Positions 1 to 10,531 of a stretch of DNA of 64,000 nucleotides are shown here, in pieces. The notes beneath the pieces are model-generated. The model was not told the DNA's origin. It worked only from the letters and a program-made list of their open reading frames with translations, and ran no database searches. A program made the position numbers and the translations under genes. The first letter of the stretch is position 1, and the number at the start of each line of letters is the position of its first letter. The DNA is from Rhynchopus sp. YZ270_cl-10 (lineage: Eukaryota; Euglenozoa; Diplonemea; Diplonemida; Diplonemidae). Where the stretch lies: contig OZ037846.1 in the NCBI GenBank assembly GCA_964035575.1, forward strand, positions 895,501 through 959,500, read 5' to 3'.

Positions 1-152
1 CGACAGTGGATGTCCGCCTCTTCGCTGTGCTGGTCCGGTGGGAAATCTCCTCCTAGATGTTGGTCGAAGCAGGTGCGGACGTGAGACTGTGCGCTATCTT
101 GCGGGCTTGCCAGAGGTGGACGTGAACCACGGAAATTTGTTGGGCCACACTC

Positions 153-1518
153 CATTGGACCAGGGCATTATATAGGTTTCGGGGGTTTTCGCTGAAACTC
201 GGTCAAAGCTCGGTCGAGCCCGGGCGCGCTTCGCGCGCCCGGGTCCCCACCTTAGCTCAAGTTGGGGGCCTCCGGCGGAATGTGAGAATTCCTCGGAGTT
301 CGGCACTTCATTTATATTTGTGCCAGGCACACGTGGTACACGAATTATCAGTAACCTCAGTACATTCACAAAAGAAACGGCGGTCATGGCACCCAAGCGA
401 AGCCACGGTACGCAACATTTCTAAAAAATGTTGACATAAATGTCACTGTCGTTGGTAATTATCGTCAGTTTCCGTAAATTTTACTTCCATATTTTGCTGA
501 AACAAAAGTTTCTGGCGAAGCCACGGTACGCAACATTTCAAAAAAATGCGCAGAAGGGTGGCTGCAAGCTTGCGCCGCAGGCGCACGGTACGCTACTTTT
601 TTATTTTTGTCGTGCTGCATGCTTCGTTTTCCTTCGGCGTTTGGCCAATCGGGTCGCGTTCTGGCTGTGACGGGGTCACTTTGTTCATGAGGCCATTTCT
701 GGTCACTCTCAGAGGCTCGTGTGAGGTACCAAAGAAAACCGATTTTTTCCCCCAAGATTTATCATTTTTTTTTTTTTATTTGGCCTGACCCAGGGTAGTA
801 GCTTGAAAGGTGCACTTTTCAAATGTTGCTGGTTTGCTGGTTTAGAAAAAAATTTTCCCCGGTTGAAAGCGGTCGTCGCGCGCTTCGCGCGCGCCTCCCT
901 GCCAACCACTGAGTGGAGAGGCAAAGGGTAAATTTTGCGAGACAACAAAGAAAATGGAATATAATCCTGTGTGTACGGCGCTTGGTCTTGCACCTTCCAC
1001 TAACTGTACAAAGTCAATACGTCTTCCAGAAGCAGGGGCTGTTGCAACGGTGGGTCATTTTGAAAAAATGGTCAACTTTTTGCAGCTTTGGTCAAGTTGC
1101 ATTTGCGGCTGCAAAATGCAAGGGGATTCCCTAAGACATAGTAAACTCTATTTTTTGCGGAGCAAAAAATTAATATAAAGTGGCGCCGCAGGCGAAAAAA
1201 AAATTAGGGCATAGTGCAAAACATGCAGCTTTTTACACCACAGAGTCACTTAATGAACCCTTTTTAGGGGTTCGCTTACGTGTGAGACTTTCTTCTGTGA
1301 GTGGGAAAGTGGTGCGGGGGAGGCGAAAAACTGAATCCCGAATCCCACTTTTTTTTTTTATTTTTCCCCAAACCAGTAAACCAGCTCGTTCTGGTTTTGA
1401 AACCAGCAAAAGTACCCAAGCTATTTCCCTGCCTGACCGAGTTTTAGTTAAGGCTTGCTGTAAACTCGGTCAGGCTGACCGAGTTTTACCCCACTATATA
1501 ATCCCCTGCATTGGACCA
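153..1518. repeat. Inverted-repeat-bounded, hairpin-rich segment
   Basis: The left end (CATTGGACCAGGG, ATTATATAGG, then AAACTCGGTC, about 153-204) reappears inverted on the right (GACCGAGTTTTA, then TATATAATCCCCTGCATTGGACCA, about 1477-1518). The arms are imperfect. Inside are a perfect 11-bp-stem hairpin (219-243), a second GC hairpin (877-893), AT hairpins and one copy of the ACGGTACGC repeat. No convincing gene is seen; the open frames here are short and low-complexity. It is probably a non-autonomous DNA element or a composite of several. Confidence 0.45.
395..650 (+). repeat. Dispersed repeat with hairpin-ACGGTACGC motifs, copy A
   Basis: This copy holds three occurrences of a GC stem-loop followed by ACGGTACGC(A/T)AC, at about 397-416, 514-534 and 572-596. 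Between them is a conserved stretch (GTTGGTAA, CGTAAATTTTACTTCCATATTTTGCT). Related copies lie at about 3288-3424 (-), 19865-20340 (+), 62490-62935 (-) and 62960-63110 (-). Its open frame of about 70 codons recurs in other copies, but this can be explained by nucleotide similarity alone, so no gene is called. Confidence 0.75.
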
Positions 1519-2212
1519 TTGTTGGGGGGAAAACATAAAAAGGAAAAGTAGGAGTGCGGTTTCAATTTTTCATTTAGTGCACCCTATTATACCTTCTATT
1601 CAGTAGAATAGTTAGTATATGCAACAATCTTCTTCTTTTTTCTGCTCAAACGAAGGTGCGACACTCGCAAAGTCATTCTTATTATTGCAAATGGTCAAGA
1701 CCAGAGATTTGTATCCTTAGTGACCTCAGGTTGTACCATCTTGTAACAAAGCCTTTTCCCCAACCTTCAAAAACGGCACACTACGAGCACACAAGACCCC
1801 ACCCCCTTTCCCCCTCTTTTTTAGCAACCTACCAAACAAAGGGTCTGCGTTTTTAGGGGTTTTCCGATTCCAGCGACCAAACTAGCATTAGCTAGTGAGC
1901 CCTCGTTTGGAGACACCAGTCAGGTGGGGAGTTTGGCTGGGGGCGGCAGGCAGCACTATCCAGGCGAGGTACCCAGAATAGTGCTGTTCTTGGATCTCTG
2001 ATGTTGTGCGTACACATGACCAAAAATACACAGATTTTGCGGTCCCCACGACTCGCATATTTCCCTCTGGCGTAACACTTTGAGGTGCCGTTTCTTTTTT
2101 GTTATCCCCCCACCCCACATCACAAACCCAACCATGAAGAGATAGACACATAACAATGGAGCTGGTTGTGAAAGGGCTTTGGAAAAAGGGGGTACGTGGT
2201 TCCTGAGGTGAC

Positions 2213-2930
2213 CGCGTGTTGCGCAAGGCAGCTGAAGCTTTGAGGAGGGCTGGGGTGGGAGTGTGGAGTGTGTGCTCGAAGCGAAGAGTGCACTGTGCTC
2301 CTTTTGTGCGTGGGTATGGGTGTGTTGGAGCTGTCGGGGGGTGGTGTGCATGCTTGGTGCTCGATGCTTGCGATGGTGCTAGGTGATGGACGTCATCTCC
2401 TGTGAGCAAAGGTTGCACCGTGGTGCACAGTGTGGAGACGGGGGTGGGGAGGGAAAGGAGAGGGTGGACGCGGGGGGGTTTTTGCTGGTGTGCGTTTTTA
2501 TGTTACAGCACTGCGTTGTTAGGAACACTCTGACAGACGTGAGGGTTTCGTTTGTGATAAGCGAAGGTGGTGGCCACAGCGTGGGTGGAGCTGTCCAAGG
2601 CAGTGTGAGGTGAGGTGAGCGCGCTGCCACAGTGGAGCGACTGCACAGCCCTGGAGGGTGGTGGTGGTGAGACTATCCCAAGATGGGTTTGGTGTTGTCT
2701 TTGACGGTTTCTTTTGTGCACAGGAGGGCACAGCCGTCTGAGCCTTGCTTTTTTTATGGCATGTGAGGTGAGGGATTGCGGCCGACACCTGACCATATCA
2801 TCATGTGCACGGGGTGCAGGTGGTTGAAGGGTTGGGAGGGTGTGGGTATTCTACAGACGTTGCGGTTGTGTGTCCGAGCGAGCAGAAGAGATGACAGACG
2901 TACGAAGGGATGGGTGTGTGGGTTTGATAA
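2213..2930 (+). repeat. Direct segmental duplication, copy 1
   Basis: About 0.7 kb of G-rich + strand sequence that recurs at 4487-5440 with long near-identical stretches, for example CGTGTTGCGCAAGGCAGCTG and the segment around GTGATGGACGTCATC. Open frames on both strands are low-complexity (His/Pro/Thr rich) and are not judged to be genes. 1519-2212 shows nothing recognisable. Confidence 0.8.
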
Positions 2931-3007
2931 CGGCCTAGGGGGGCATGGGGATGTTGTTGCTTTTCAAACACCAGCCAATGGCGGTGGCGAGAGATGGGCG
3001 TGTATGT

Positions 3008-3844
3008 CAGGGGTCCTAAGAGTGGTAACTTTTACCACTTCTGAAGTGACCTTTTTTATTTTTTTGAAATCCGAAGGTCACTTCGAAGTGACCTTCGAAA
3101 AGTGCCCTAAAAAGTGACCTTCCCCTTTTTTATTTTTGAAATCCGGTGTCACGAAGTGACCTCATACTTAACATACACCGGGAACACGTTGGACGGTCCA
3201 GGATTTTTTTACTTTTTTGCCAAGATCAGTGGCCTGCAGGGCTACAGGTTGCCACAATGTACAATTTTAAGCGCAATTTTTTGAAATGTTGCGTACCGTG
3301 GCTTCGCCCGAAACTTTCGTTTTAGCAAAACATGGAAGTAAAATTTACGGAAACTGACGATATTTACCAACGACAGGGCAACATGGCAATATTTTTTAGA
3401 AATGTTGCGTACCGTGGCTTCGCCAGGAACCTTTGAGTGATATGACTGCCGTTTCTTTTATAGATGCACTGAGGATCACCAGTGGCTACCAAGCTACCAA
3501 GGCTGCACAGAGGAGGGCAGAGAAAGGGTTGGGAGTGGCGGAGTGTGAAAAAACATCTGCCTCTGGTGTTGTGCTGTTCGTGGTAAGAAGCAAAACGGTG
3601 ACACCAGACTGCGAGACCGCGAAAGTGCCGCACAAAAAAAACCGTATCTAGTACCCTGTCCCTATGATACGGCGATAACCAACGTCCAGTGTATGTCCGA
3701 GGAATTTGCACCTTGTCAACTTCACTCTTGTTGTTGCCATGCAGCTTCTGAGGGGGGAAAGTTTTTTTTTCCCTCCCCAAAAAACGAGAAGTTACCTTGA
3801 AGTTACCATTTTTAATTTTTTTGAGTACAGCGTTAGGACCCCTG
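3008..3844. mobile_element. hAT-like non-autonomous DNA transposon
   Basis: The ends are inverted (CAGGGGTCCTAA at the left, TTAGGACCCCTG at the right) and are flanked by an identical 8-bp direct repeat GTGTATGT (3000-3007 and 3845-3852). An 8-bp target duplication with CAGGG-type ends is the hallmark of the hAT superfamily. The interior has palindromic GGTCACTT/AAGTGACC blocks near both ends and carries two minus-strand copies of the hairpin-ACGGTACGC motif. No transposase is visible, so it would depend on a relative elsewhere. Confidence 0.85.
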
Positions 3845-4486
3845 GTGTATGTGCTACTGTGTGGGTTATCCCTAGCATTCAGGATATAGCCCATGCATGT
3901 GTGTTTTGAACTCAATCATGGGTAATTTATTGTGGAGTTGGGAGATGGGTGGTCTGCAGAGGACTGAAGGGTTCTGCTTCTGTGCAAGGGGAGAAGGGTT
4001 TGGCGACTGTGTTGCTTGCTTTGTTGCATGTGGCATGTGGCAGCAGTAGTGCTGCATGGGGGTGGAGTGGGCAATAGCTCGCAGGGGTTGGGGTTAGACC
4101 ACCCGCAGAGGGCTCTTGGGGTTGCGTGTAGGATGCCAAGGGCTCTGAGGTGGGATGTGTTGTGGGGTTTCTCTCGCAGGTCTTTTTCGATGCGGGGTTG
4201 GGAAGGGTTAGACCACAGAGGACTCTTGGGGGGGGTTAAGGAGGGTTTGAAAGTGGGACAAGGTAGTTCCTGTGATGAACACTGTTCAGAACGGAGGCGG
4301 CGCTCGGGGGTGTATATGGGTCTTCGTGAGAAATGTACCTGGCATGATGCTCCAAGCTACAAGGCCTATCACTGCACAAAAGTGTTAGTCACAGATGACT
4401 GGGAATTGATGCCGTGGTTGGGGTTGTGGGGGCGATGCTGTGCTCGGGTGGTGGGGGTTGGGTGGAGCGCCTTCTTTAGGTGTGGT

Positions 4487-5440
4487 CGCGTGTTGCGCAA
4501 GGCAGCTGAAGCTTCGAAGGGGTGGGAGTGTGGAGTGTGTGCTCGAAGCGAAGAGTGCACTGTGCTCCTTTTGTGCGTGGGTATGGGTGTGTTGGAGCTG
4601 TCGGGGGGTGGTGTGCATGCTTGGTGCTCGATGCTTGCGATGGTGCTAGGTGATGGACGTCATCTCCTGTGAGCAAAGGTTGCACCGTGGTGCACAGTGT
4701 GGAGACGGGGGTGGGGAGGGAAAGGAGAGGGTGGACGCGGGGGGGTTTTTGCTGGTGTGCGTTTTTATGTTACAGCACTGTGTTGTTAAGAACACTCTGA
4801 CAGACGTGGGGTTTCGTTTGTGATAAGCGAAGGTGAGGTGAGCGTGGTGGCCACAGCGTGGATAGAGCTTCCAAGGCAGTGTGAGGTGAGGTGAGCGTAG
4901 TGGCCACAGCGTAGGTGTGTGAGCGTCACATGCTTTGGGAATAGACAGGGAGAAGATCCACTGGGGATTGACCTGATGTGTGCGGGAATGTCGTGATGGC
5001 GGTGTGGGTTACGGTGATGGTATACTGCTGGTGAAGCGAGCCAGATATGGTTCATCATGAGGGATGATGCAGCCTGCTGAGGTCGTGATGCGGTAGAGTG
5101 GGTAGAGCTTCCCAAGGCAGTGTGAGGTGAGGTGAGCGCGCTGCCACAGTGGAGCGACTGCACAGCCCTGGAGGGTGGTGGTGGTGATACTATCTCAGGA
5201 TGTGTCTTTGACGGTTTCTTTTGTGCACAGGAGGGCACATCCGTCTGAGCCTTGCTTTTTTTATGTCATGTGAGGTGAGGGATTGCGGCCGATATCTGAC
5301 CAGGTCATCATGTGCACGGGGTGCAGGTGATTGAAGGGGTTGGGAGGGTGTGGGTATTCTACAGACGTTGCGGTTGTGTGTCCGAGCGAGCAGAAGAGAT
5401 GACAGACGTACGAAGGGATGGGTGTGTGTGGGTTTGATAA
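4487..5440 (+). repeat. Direct segmental duplication, copy 2
   Basis: Second copy of the block at 2213-2930. It is longer because of an internal expansion at about 4836-5130, where GTGAGGTGAG and GGCCACAGCG phrases are reiterated. The stretch between the copies (3853-4486) is G-rich on the + strand and has no recognisable gene. Confidence 0.8.
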
Positions 5441-5739
5441 CTAAGAGGGTCATTCTTGCGCAGAATGTGTCTCCAAAAGGGGGGATGGGGGGATCACGTC
5501 ACGGCTGACACCCCCACAGGGTCGTGACGGTGATGTAGTGGTTGTATGCCGTCCTGGGTCGCTTGTATGAATAGCGGGTGGCAGGAGTGGCAGCACTCAT
5601 TGAGGGGTTTTCCGTCCAATTGGCAGGCACCACAGAGTAAATCTGGCTTGAGTTGTAGTCCATCACAATTTCGAGGCCATCATTCTCATTGTGGAGGTTG
5701 CAACATGTTTGCACTACGGTGCGTGCCTTCGCGCGAGAA

Positions 5740-6173
5740 TCACATCTTGCCTTGCCGTGGCTTTCGCATGAAAGGGGTTTTGCGTTCTTTCGGGCATGGG
5801 TGGGTGCTGGTCGCGGGGGTCTGGACCGAAAGGATGCCGTGTTGGCTGCAGCTCTGCCTCTGCTCTGGCTCTTGCTTGAGGTCTTCCTTGCAGGTTGTGT
5901 TCCCTTTGATGTGCTCGATTATCAATTTCGAGTCACCATGGACCATCGCCTGGCCACGAGGGGAAGATCGTGAAGGACGCTGAGGCCACTGCCAGCCCCT
6001 TCGTACTCGGCGACGTTGCTGCTTCTTGCGGAGGGTAGGGGTGTGGCTGATGAGGCCACTTTGGCACCGTCAATGTACACGACTGCCCTGCCCCTGCCCG
6101 AGCAAAGACCGTGCCGTTCTGCCTTGCTCCGCCATCGAACCCGGTGTCCTGCAAGGGTGTTGCGACAGTACAC
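5740..6173 (-). pseudogene. LINE RNase H domain remnant
   Basis: The minus-strand frame from 6173 contains VVYIDGAKV followed by SSNVAEYEGA, which match the first Asp motif and the Glu-containing helix of type I RNase H. A second frame contains VHGDSKLIIEHIKGN, which matches the following Asp motif (usually GDSKLV or similar). The order and spacing fit one RNase H domain split by a frameshift. In LINEs this domain degrades the RNA strand after reverse transcription. This copy is not functional. Confidence 0.75.
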
Positions 6174-6473
6174 GACGTTGTGGACGCATTGTAGGGTTGG
6201 TGACTGCGGCTGCTGAGGCTAGGAAGGGACACCCTGCCATTAGCTCAAAGTCTATTGCGAGCTCGACGAGTATCAGGATCGCAGCAAGGGCACCCCTGCA
6301 TCCATTGGTTGGTGTGAAGGCTTCACCCACAGACCCGTTGCACGGAAGTGTCGCTTCATCTTGACGTAGGCCCTCTGAGCACCTTCAGCACCATCCCATT
6401 GCAGCCCAGTCTGCGAGGCGCATCGCTTGTCGATAGGGACGGTATCAAAACACTTTTTGAAGTCTATCGCCAC
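6070..6473 (-). pseudogene. LINE reverse transcriptase palm remnant (motifs A and B)
   Basis: The minus-strand frame ending near 6273 contains GVAIDFKKCFDTVPID, the classic non-LTR RT motif A with its catalytic Asp. An overlapping minus-strand frame contains VGEAFTPTNGCRGAL, which resembles motif B (F.pTnGv.QG). The YADD box (motif C) is not seen between here and the RNase H piece. The two motifs lie in different frames, so this is a decayed fragment. The motif A wording separates it from LTR-type RTs. Confidence 0.8.
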
Positions 6474-7090
6474 GCCGTAGATGTGCTCGTCAGTGAGGTG
6501 TGCGCATTACAGCTGAGCCGCGAGGTGTGTCGAGAGCCTGACACGGAGCATTGGTGACACTGCGACCATGCTGAGACAGGCTCTCGAGGGGTGTCAAGGC
6601 AAGGAGACGTCCAGGGACGTCGAAATTGCTGCCCAGATTCGGAAGGCACTGCGCACGCACTTGTCGGACAGTGTGGAGATGCTGAAGCGCCCTGAGATGG
6701 CCCGCGTGAAGAAGTTTGCTGCTTCTCCTGTGTGTTTGCTGTGTGTTGCAAGATGCACCAACTTCGTGCCTAAGGCCAAGGGTGTCACCGACGTCACCGA
6801 TGTGCGAACTCTGTGTGGCCGTTGACTGGTGGTGACGACGAGTACTTCCAGTGCTCTGGTGCAGACGAGCTCTCCTTGCACAAGCGTCACGAATGAAAAT
6901 GCTGCGAAAGGTGCTGAACTGGGTGCCAGTACAGGTCCTCCGTCTTGGTCCCTCTTGGGCCTGCGTGCAATCCTTCTGGTGCCAGCTTGTCCAGCCATGG
7001 AAAAGCGGGCGTATTGATGCTCATATCCAAAGGAGGACCGCCGTTATGGGCCGTTGCGACAGGGGGTCAGCTCACTGCCAGGTTTCGGAA

Positions 7091-7435
7091 TCAGTGGTCC
7101 AAAGCTTGCATGAGTGACTCCGGCCACACGCAGTCACGTTCGATGGCGTTTAGGCATTCCACAAGGATGGCGACGATAGTGTCGGGTAGCTGCTCCACCT
7201 CATGTGCTCGCCAGCCATGCATGCCTGGGGAGGCGGTACGCTTCAAACACTTGAGAGCCTTGCGCACGTCCTCCACCTTGATGGGTTCGCACGCCACGTC
7301 TTCCGCCGCAGGCAGCACGTCCTCATACACTGCGAGGAAGTTGTCCCAGCTAGGTTCAGGGGTAGAAGCGTGTTTCCGGATACCCCAAGCTTGGTTGTCT
7401 CTGAGCAGCGACTGGGTCGGCCGTGAGGGTACCAT
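7091..7435 (-). pseudogene. LINE reverse transcriptase N-terminal remnant
   Basis: A 114-codon minus-strand frame contains EDVRKALKCLKR followed by TASPGMHGWRAHEV, which corresponds to the helix and the K.PG.DG...E segment found before the fingers of LINE reverse transcriptases. It lies upstream, in element sense, of the motif A piece. About 600 bases separate the two, with interrupted frames that still hold RT-like wording. Confidence 0.65.
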
Positions 7436-8232
7436 CCTGTTGCTTCATGAACGCAGCCGGCGTGGAGAACCGGTCAGCCACATAAATATAGTGCCTTGGC
7501 CTTTACTCCCAACGTTCTGCATGATATGCTGCCAGTGCAGGCTGCGTTGTGACTACATGGCGGCAAAGGCTTATCTTTGCGACCCTTCAAGCTACTCAAG
7601 GAGTCGGTCCAGGTGGTCCATGTCGGGTTTGGTACGGCGAGGGCCTCGGTGATCTCATCTTTTAGCGGGCCACCACAGTGCCTCCAGTGGTGTACCTTCC
7701 TGGCTTCGCCCTTCGTTGGTGATGGTCGGATTGGCGTGTATTGCGCACGGTGTTTGGCGTCAGGAGGATACAACACACTGGGTCGTTATCCGTACCACCA
7801 CCTCCCTTCACCGTCAAGTGTGTGCCCTTCCCGCATTGTGAGGGGTCCGGTCTATCATCCCAGGGACCCCATGTTCTGTCATAAACACCGATGGTCGATC
7901 TCGGAGGGGACGTCTTGGGTCCCCTCCGAGCAAGCTGTGCCAGCCACAGGCGCGCTGTCCTCCAATGACGGGGTGCTCATCATAGCTTAGGATGCAGTTC
8001 TGTGGGTTGGTAGGGCGGTGCAGTAGGGGACGTCGGAACGGGCGGGCAGGGGGCAAGCGTCATAGCAGAGATGAACTCGTATGGGTCTATGGGTCTTTAA
8101 AGGTCCCTAGGGACGTCCAGGGTCGCCTCAGGGAGTTTGCAGGGTAGGGGGTAATCGTTGGGCGCTGCTTCTGGGATGAGAAACTGGTACGAACGGCAGC
8201 TGGCCCCAGTATCTGTCTTTTTTTTGCACCCC

Positions 8233-9413
8233 TTACCCTTTTGGTGTCGACCGGGTATAGGTTGCGCGGTGGGCTTGGGGTGGGCGGTGCGGCTCCTTGC
8301 CAGGGAGTGGCGCGGCCCCGGCCACGTGAGGTCGGGACCAGGCCAGGGACTTCGGGGCGCAGGACTCGCGTAAGGGCGTCGGTGTCCGTGTGGGCGCCAC
8401 CTCCCGCTGCAGCTCCTGGGCACTCCTGGCTGATCTGCACCTGCTCACCCATCCATCCCTGGAGAGCGTCGAAGTGTGCTCCAATCTTCTCCTTGTCGTC
8501 GAAGTGCGCTCCTTCTGATGCAGGAGCGCACTCTCGGTCCCCTTGAGGGTCGCGGTTTGCAAGGCCATCATTCCCATGAGGTCTACGAGCTCCGCCTTCA
8601 GGGCTTCGGTGTCGCGAGCACCTCTCCCGCCTCCGCCTTCAGCCAGTTGACGTCGCACAAGACGCCATCTAGCGTGTCGCCAAGCTCCGACACAGCAGGT
8701 CCTAAGGGGTAAGGGGCGGAGACTTTGCTGGAGAGGTGTTTGGCTGGCCTCCAGGATGTCATTAGGAGCCCTGCATAGTTCATCCGCTGCGGGGATCAGC
8801 CTTCTGCACCCGGCTCTCCGCAGCGTCAAGGCGCGCCTCCAAAGCTGTGGTGCTTGGCGGCAGCCTCCAGCGCAGAGCAGCGCTTAGCGACAGCCGCAGT
8901 CTTCACCTTCCTCCTTCTTCGCCTGCTCCAGCTCACCCATCAACGCCAACTCCTCAACCCATTTGGCGCGGTCGGAGTGGAGCTGCGCAGCTGCTCGCAC
9001 ACCTCCAGGATCCTTGAAGCCCTCTAGGGTTGCAGAGCTAGGCGGGGCGATGGAGCTAGCTTCTCTGGTGAAGAGCGAAGGAGCAGCGTCGGGCGTGGTG
9101 TCAGTGGTGGCTGACTGGGCGGCGCTGGTGTTAGTGTCGGTTGCGGGGGTTGGGGCGACTGTGTCTGTGGTGGTTGTGATGTTGCCGCCTTGCAGGCCCG
9201 CCTCCAACACCACGACGTCCAGGCGCAGCATGTTGGCGTGAATACCAATCATACCGCCACCTCCTCTGCCTCCTCCCCTCCCACCAGCTTGCAGCGCGGC
9301 CTTCAGCTCGTCCAGACCGCGCTGCCTCCTTCCTCTCCTCCTTGCGCCTTTTGATTCTGCGCAACGCTTCCAGATCCACGATGCATGGATGCCAATTGGC
9401 ACCAGAGGCCGGG

Positions 9414-9445
<32 letters not shown>

Positions 9446-9450
9446 CGCAC
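8233..9450 (-). pseudogene. LINE first-ORF-like remnant with coiled coil
   Basis: The minus-strand frame 9450-8884 is rich in Thr/Ala/Pro and ends in a charged helical stretch (LALMGELEQAKKEE). A neighbouring frame, 8829-8233, continues with DTEALKAELVDLMG, a plausible coiled coil. This fits the low-conservation nucleic-acid-binding first ORF of LINEs and its position upstream of the RT pieces. It begins in a (CT)n microsatellite at about 9414-9440, which encodes an Arg-Glu run. Assignment rests on position and composition, not on a recognised domain. Confidence 0.4.
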
Positions 9451-10531
9451 TCCTTTGGCTGATCTGCATAGACGACCACCCGCTGCCCTTCCTTTCTCCT
9501 AGCTCGGCCCAGCCCATTCGTTTGAAAAGCTGCGTGAGTCGATGGCTTTGGAGGGGGACCGGGTGGATGCAGCTGTGTGAGCTGAGTGTCTCAAACACAC
9601 TGATAGGTGTAGAGGGCGCAGAGGGTACCGGGGTGCCGATTCAGTTGGTCGGCTAAGATGCTAGCGTCGGTTTATTTCAGTTACCTGGGGGGGATGTCGG
9701 TTGTGGAGGCCGGATTGGCTTGCCATTGTTGTGGTATTCCCTCTACCCCTAGGTGTGTGGGTGGGGCTTGTGGGGTCTGTTTGTGCAAGGGGTACCAGGT
9801 CAAAAATAGCCTTGATTGTGTATGGTGACAGCTCCCGCTTTGTGGTGTCGTCCAAGAGAATGGCCAGTCGGGCAGCCCCCGTAGGAGATGGGTTGTTTTG
9901 CAAAAATGAGCGTCTCTATCAGGCAACAGCGAGTAGGTTCCTTCATTGGGTGCCGAAAGCGCCCCCGCCTCTTCCCTAGCAGTGTTGCTGTGAGGGTTCT
10001 CTCTCGGGGGGACCTAAAGTCTGGGGTAATGATACCTGTGAGTAGGTTCCTTCATTGGTGCCGAAAGCGTCTGCGTGTTGGGGGTGTATGTGGGGGTATT
10101 TTTTTGGCTGTCAGTGCACTTCTGTCCACCTTAGGGAAGTGGAAGGGGGAGAGCTTCTGGAGGCATCAATGACCTGGGTTGTAATAGCACGATGTGTAGT
10201 GGCATTCTGTGGTATCGTCTCTCGCAAAAAGCTCTCGCAGACTGTTGCGTGCCACCTCGCCCCCTCTTCTTGTTGTTTGATGCGTTGATGCTTCCACACA
10301 CACTATCTCTCACCTATTGGTGGTGCTGTTGCGGAGCACGGTTGGGTAAGGAACGACGTTGACACTTTCCGCTCGCAGTAGTGCGTTACATAAAAAAAAA
10401 ATGCTACTCCACAAACCCCTCCCCCTCCTCCTCCTCCTCCTCCCCCCTCTCCCTTCTTTCCTAAAACCCATTATGTATCAAACCCCCAGGGATCTGCTTA
10501 GAGTTATTGTGTGCATCTTCACGAGGTTGCA
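9451..10531 (+). other. Leader region upstream of the first cyclase gene
   Basis: No gene is recognised. A short direct duplication (GAGTAGGTTCCTTCATTGG, GCCGAAAGCG) occurs at about 9929 and 10040. The last 150 bases contain pyrimidine-rich tracts (CCTCCTCCTCCTCC and CTTCTTTCCTAAAACCC), which could precede a splice acceptor. No core promoter motif could be identified. Confidence 0.4.

Larger units (their letters stand above)
5460..9450 (-). mobile_element. Decayed LINE (non-LTR retrotransposon) with RNase H
   Basis: Read on the - strand from about 9450 to 5460, pieces occur in LINE order: an Ala/Thr-rich and coiled-coil first-ORF-like region, a pre-palm segment of reverse transcriptase, RT motif A, an RT motif-B-like piece, then an RNase H domain. 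The pieces lie in different frames with stops between, the RT active-site motif C is not found, and motif B passes almost directly into RNase H, so the copy is internally deleted and inactive. RNase H downstream of RT is known from several LINE clades, including trypanosomatid ingi/L1Tc. No poly-A tail or target duplication was found, so both ends are approximate. Confidence 0.75.

Noticed and set aside
440-670. Short protein encoded in the dispersed repeat (FLAKPRYATF frame, repeated at 19934-20158)
   Set aside because: The shared wording follows from the conserved hairpin motif; other copies do not keep the frame and both strands are equally open.
1888-2630. Minus-strand frames of 130-176 codons in the duplicated G-rich block
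   Set aside because: Low-complexity His/Pro/Thr composition, different frames open at once, and no domain; explained by base skew.
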